DNA of 5,596 nt from Ruminococcus sp. (GTDB lineage Bacteria; Bacillota; Clostridia; Oscillospirales; Ruminococcaceae), in NCBI GenBank assembly GCA_003488415.1, contig DNLQ01000211.1, positions 1-5,596 of the forward strand, in the 5' to 3' direction. Below the pieces are notes generated by a model. That model was not told where the DNA came from, made no database searches, and saw only the letters and a program-made list of their open reading frames with translations. This document shows, in pieces, positions 5,456 to 5,596 of this stretch. Within the stretch, counting starts at the first letter, position 1, and the number at the start of each line of letters is the position of its first letter. Made by a program: the position numbers and the translations under genes.

Positions 5456-5493
5456 CACCCGTGCGATAGCCGAATTTACTGACGAACCCGGAC
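5454..5493. repeat. 40-bp direct repeat, copy 1
   Basis: It runs from ACCACCCGTGCG to CGAACCCGGAC and recurs 87 bp downstream with one mismatch (C at 5487, T at 5574). It lies in the stretch after the murA terminator, where no gene could be assigned. Confidence 0.9.
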
Positions 5494-5540
5494 TAACCAT
5501 AAAACCATCGGCAGCTATTCCACATAGCCCCAACTATAAA

Positions 5541-5580
5541 ACCACCCGTGCGATAGCCGAATTTACTGACGAATCCGGAC
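5541..5580. repeat. 40-bp direct repeat, copy 2
   Basis: It is identical to copy 1 except at 5574. Beyond it, AAGAAGTAAAGGCAGC resembles the bases after copy 1 (TAACCATAAA, a six-base gap, GGCAGC), so the repeat unit probably continues past the window edge. Confidence 0.9.
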
Positions 5581-5596
5581 AAGAAGTAAAGGCAGC

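Larger units (their letters stand above)
5409..5596 (+). pseudogene. Start-less open frame across the repeats; possible gene remnant (either strand)
   Basis: The + frame from 5409 stays open to the window edge after a TGA at 5406-5408. It contains the repeated peptide TTRAIAEFTDE(P/S)G twice, 29 codons apart, followed by GLTIKPSAA in one copy and GQEVKAA in the other. The six-base difference is two codons, and I/V and K/K match, which hints at coding. It has no ATG, GTG or TTG, so it cannot be an intact gene. The minus strand is also open, from the edge to TAG at 5493, reading LSGFVSKFGYRTGG then FIVGAMWNSCRWFYG, and would fit a convergent gene ending before the terminator. I recognise neither product. 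A non-coding repeat family is the third option. Confidence 0.25.

Noticed and set aside
5454..5580. A CRISPR array at the right end
   Set aside because: Only two repeats of 40 bp with a 47-bp spacer are visible, the repeat is not palindromic at its ends, and similarity continues beyond the repeat. No cas gene is present.

Overview
The window looks like chromosomal DNA of a gut- or rumen-type clostridial Firmicute, most like Ruminococcus (Oscillospiraceae). This is inferred from medium-GC coding sequence between AT-rich gaps, strong AGGAGG-type ribosome binding sites, a lipobox lipoprotein, a Firmicute-style MurA and a CE2-like carbohydrate esterase. No database search was possible, so the genus is a guess. 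All four confident genes are on the + strand. No mobile element, tRNA, rRNA or CRISPR array was seen.

Layout. Positions 1-142 carry no confident gene but hold two inverted-repeat structures: a nested hairpin at 23-70 followed by TTTT, and a perfect 13-bp hairpin at 83-111. A near-consensus promoter (143-171) then drives a two-gene operon. Its first gene is a two-domain SGNH esterase resembling carbohydrate esterase family 2 (203-1273). Three bases later comes a membrane-anchored or secreted cyclophilin-fold protein that has lost its catalytic residues (1277-2074). A 207-bp gap holds a second strong promoter (2168-2196) and a leader hairpin. It precedes a lipoprotein with two tandem, apparently intact cyclophilin-type prolyl isomerase domains and a Glu/Thr-rich acidic tail (2282-3874). 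After a 132-bp leader comes murA (4007-5299), started by TTG and closed by a clear intrinsic terminator (5307-5332).

The last 260 bases have no assignable gene. They contain a 40-bp direct repeat in two copies 87 bp apart, with a single mismatch. The spacing is a multiple of three and the repeat is open on both strands in certain frames. It may be the edge of a gene or gene remnant, or a non-coding repeat family.

How the genes fit together. Two neighbouring genes encode three cyclophilin domains, probably all outside the membrane: one catalytically dead domain on a membrane protein and two active-looking ones on a lipoprotein. This suggests a local family expansion devoted to folding or holding exported proteins. 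MurA makes the first committed peptidoglycan precursor in the cytoplasm, so the right half has a cell-envelope flavour. The esterase has no signal peptide and probably deacetylates imported sugars or oligosaccharides in the cytoplasm. Its link to the isomerase-like protein is only operonic. I do not see a clear new multi-gene system. The most unusual items are the pseudo-cyclophilin next to the double cyclophilin and the unexplained repeat at the right end.
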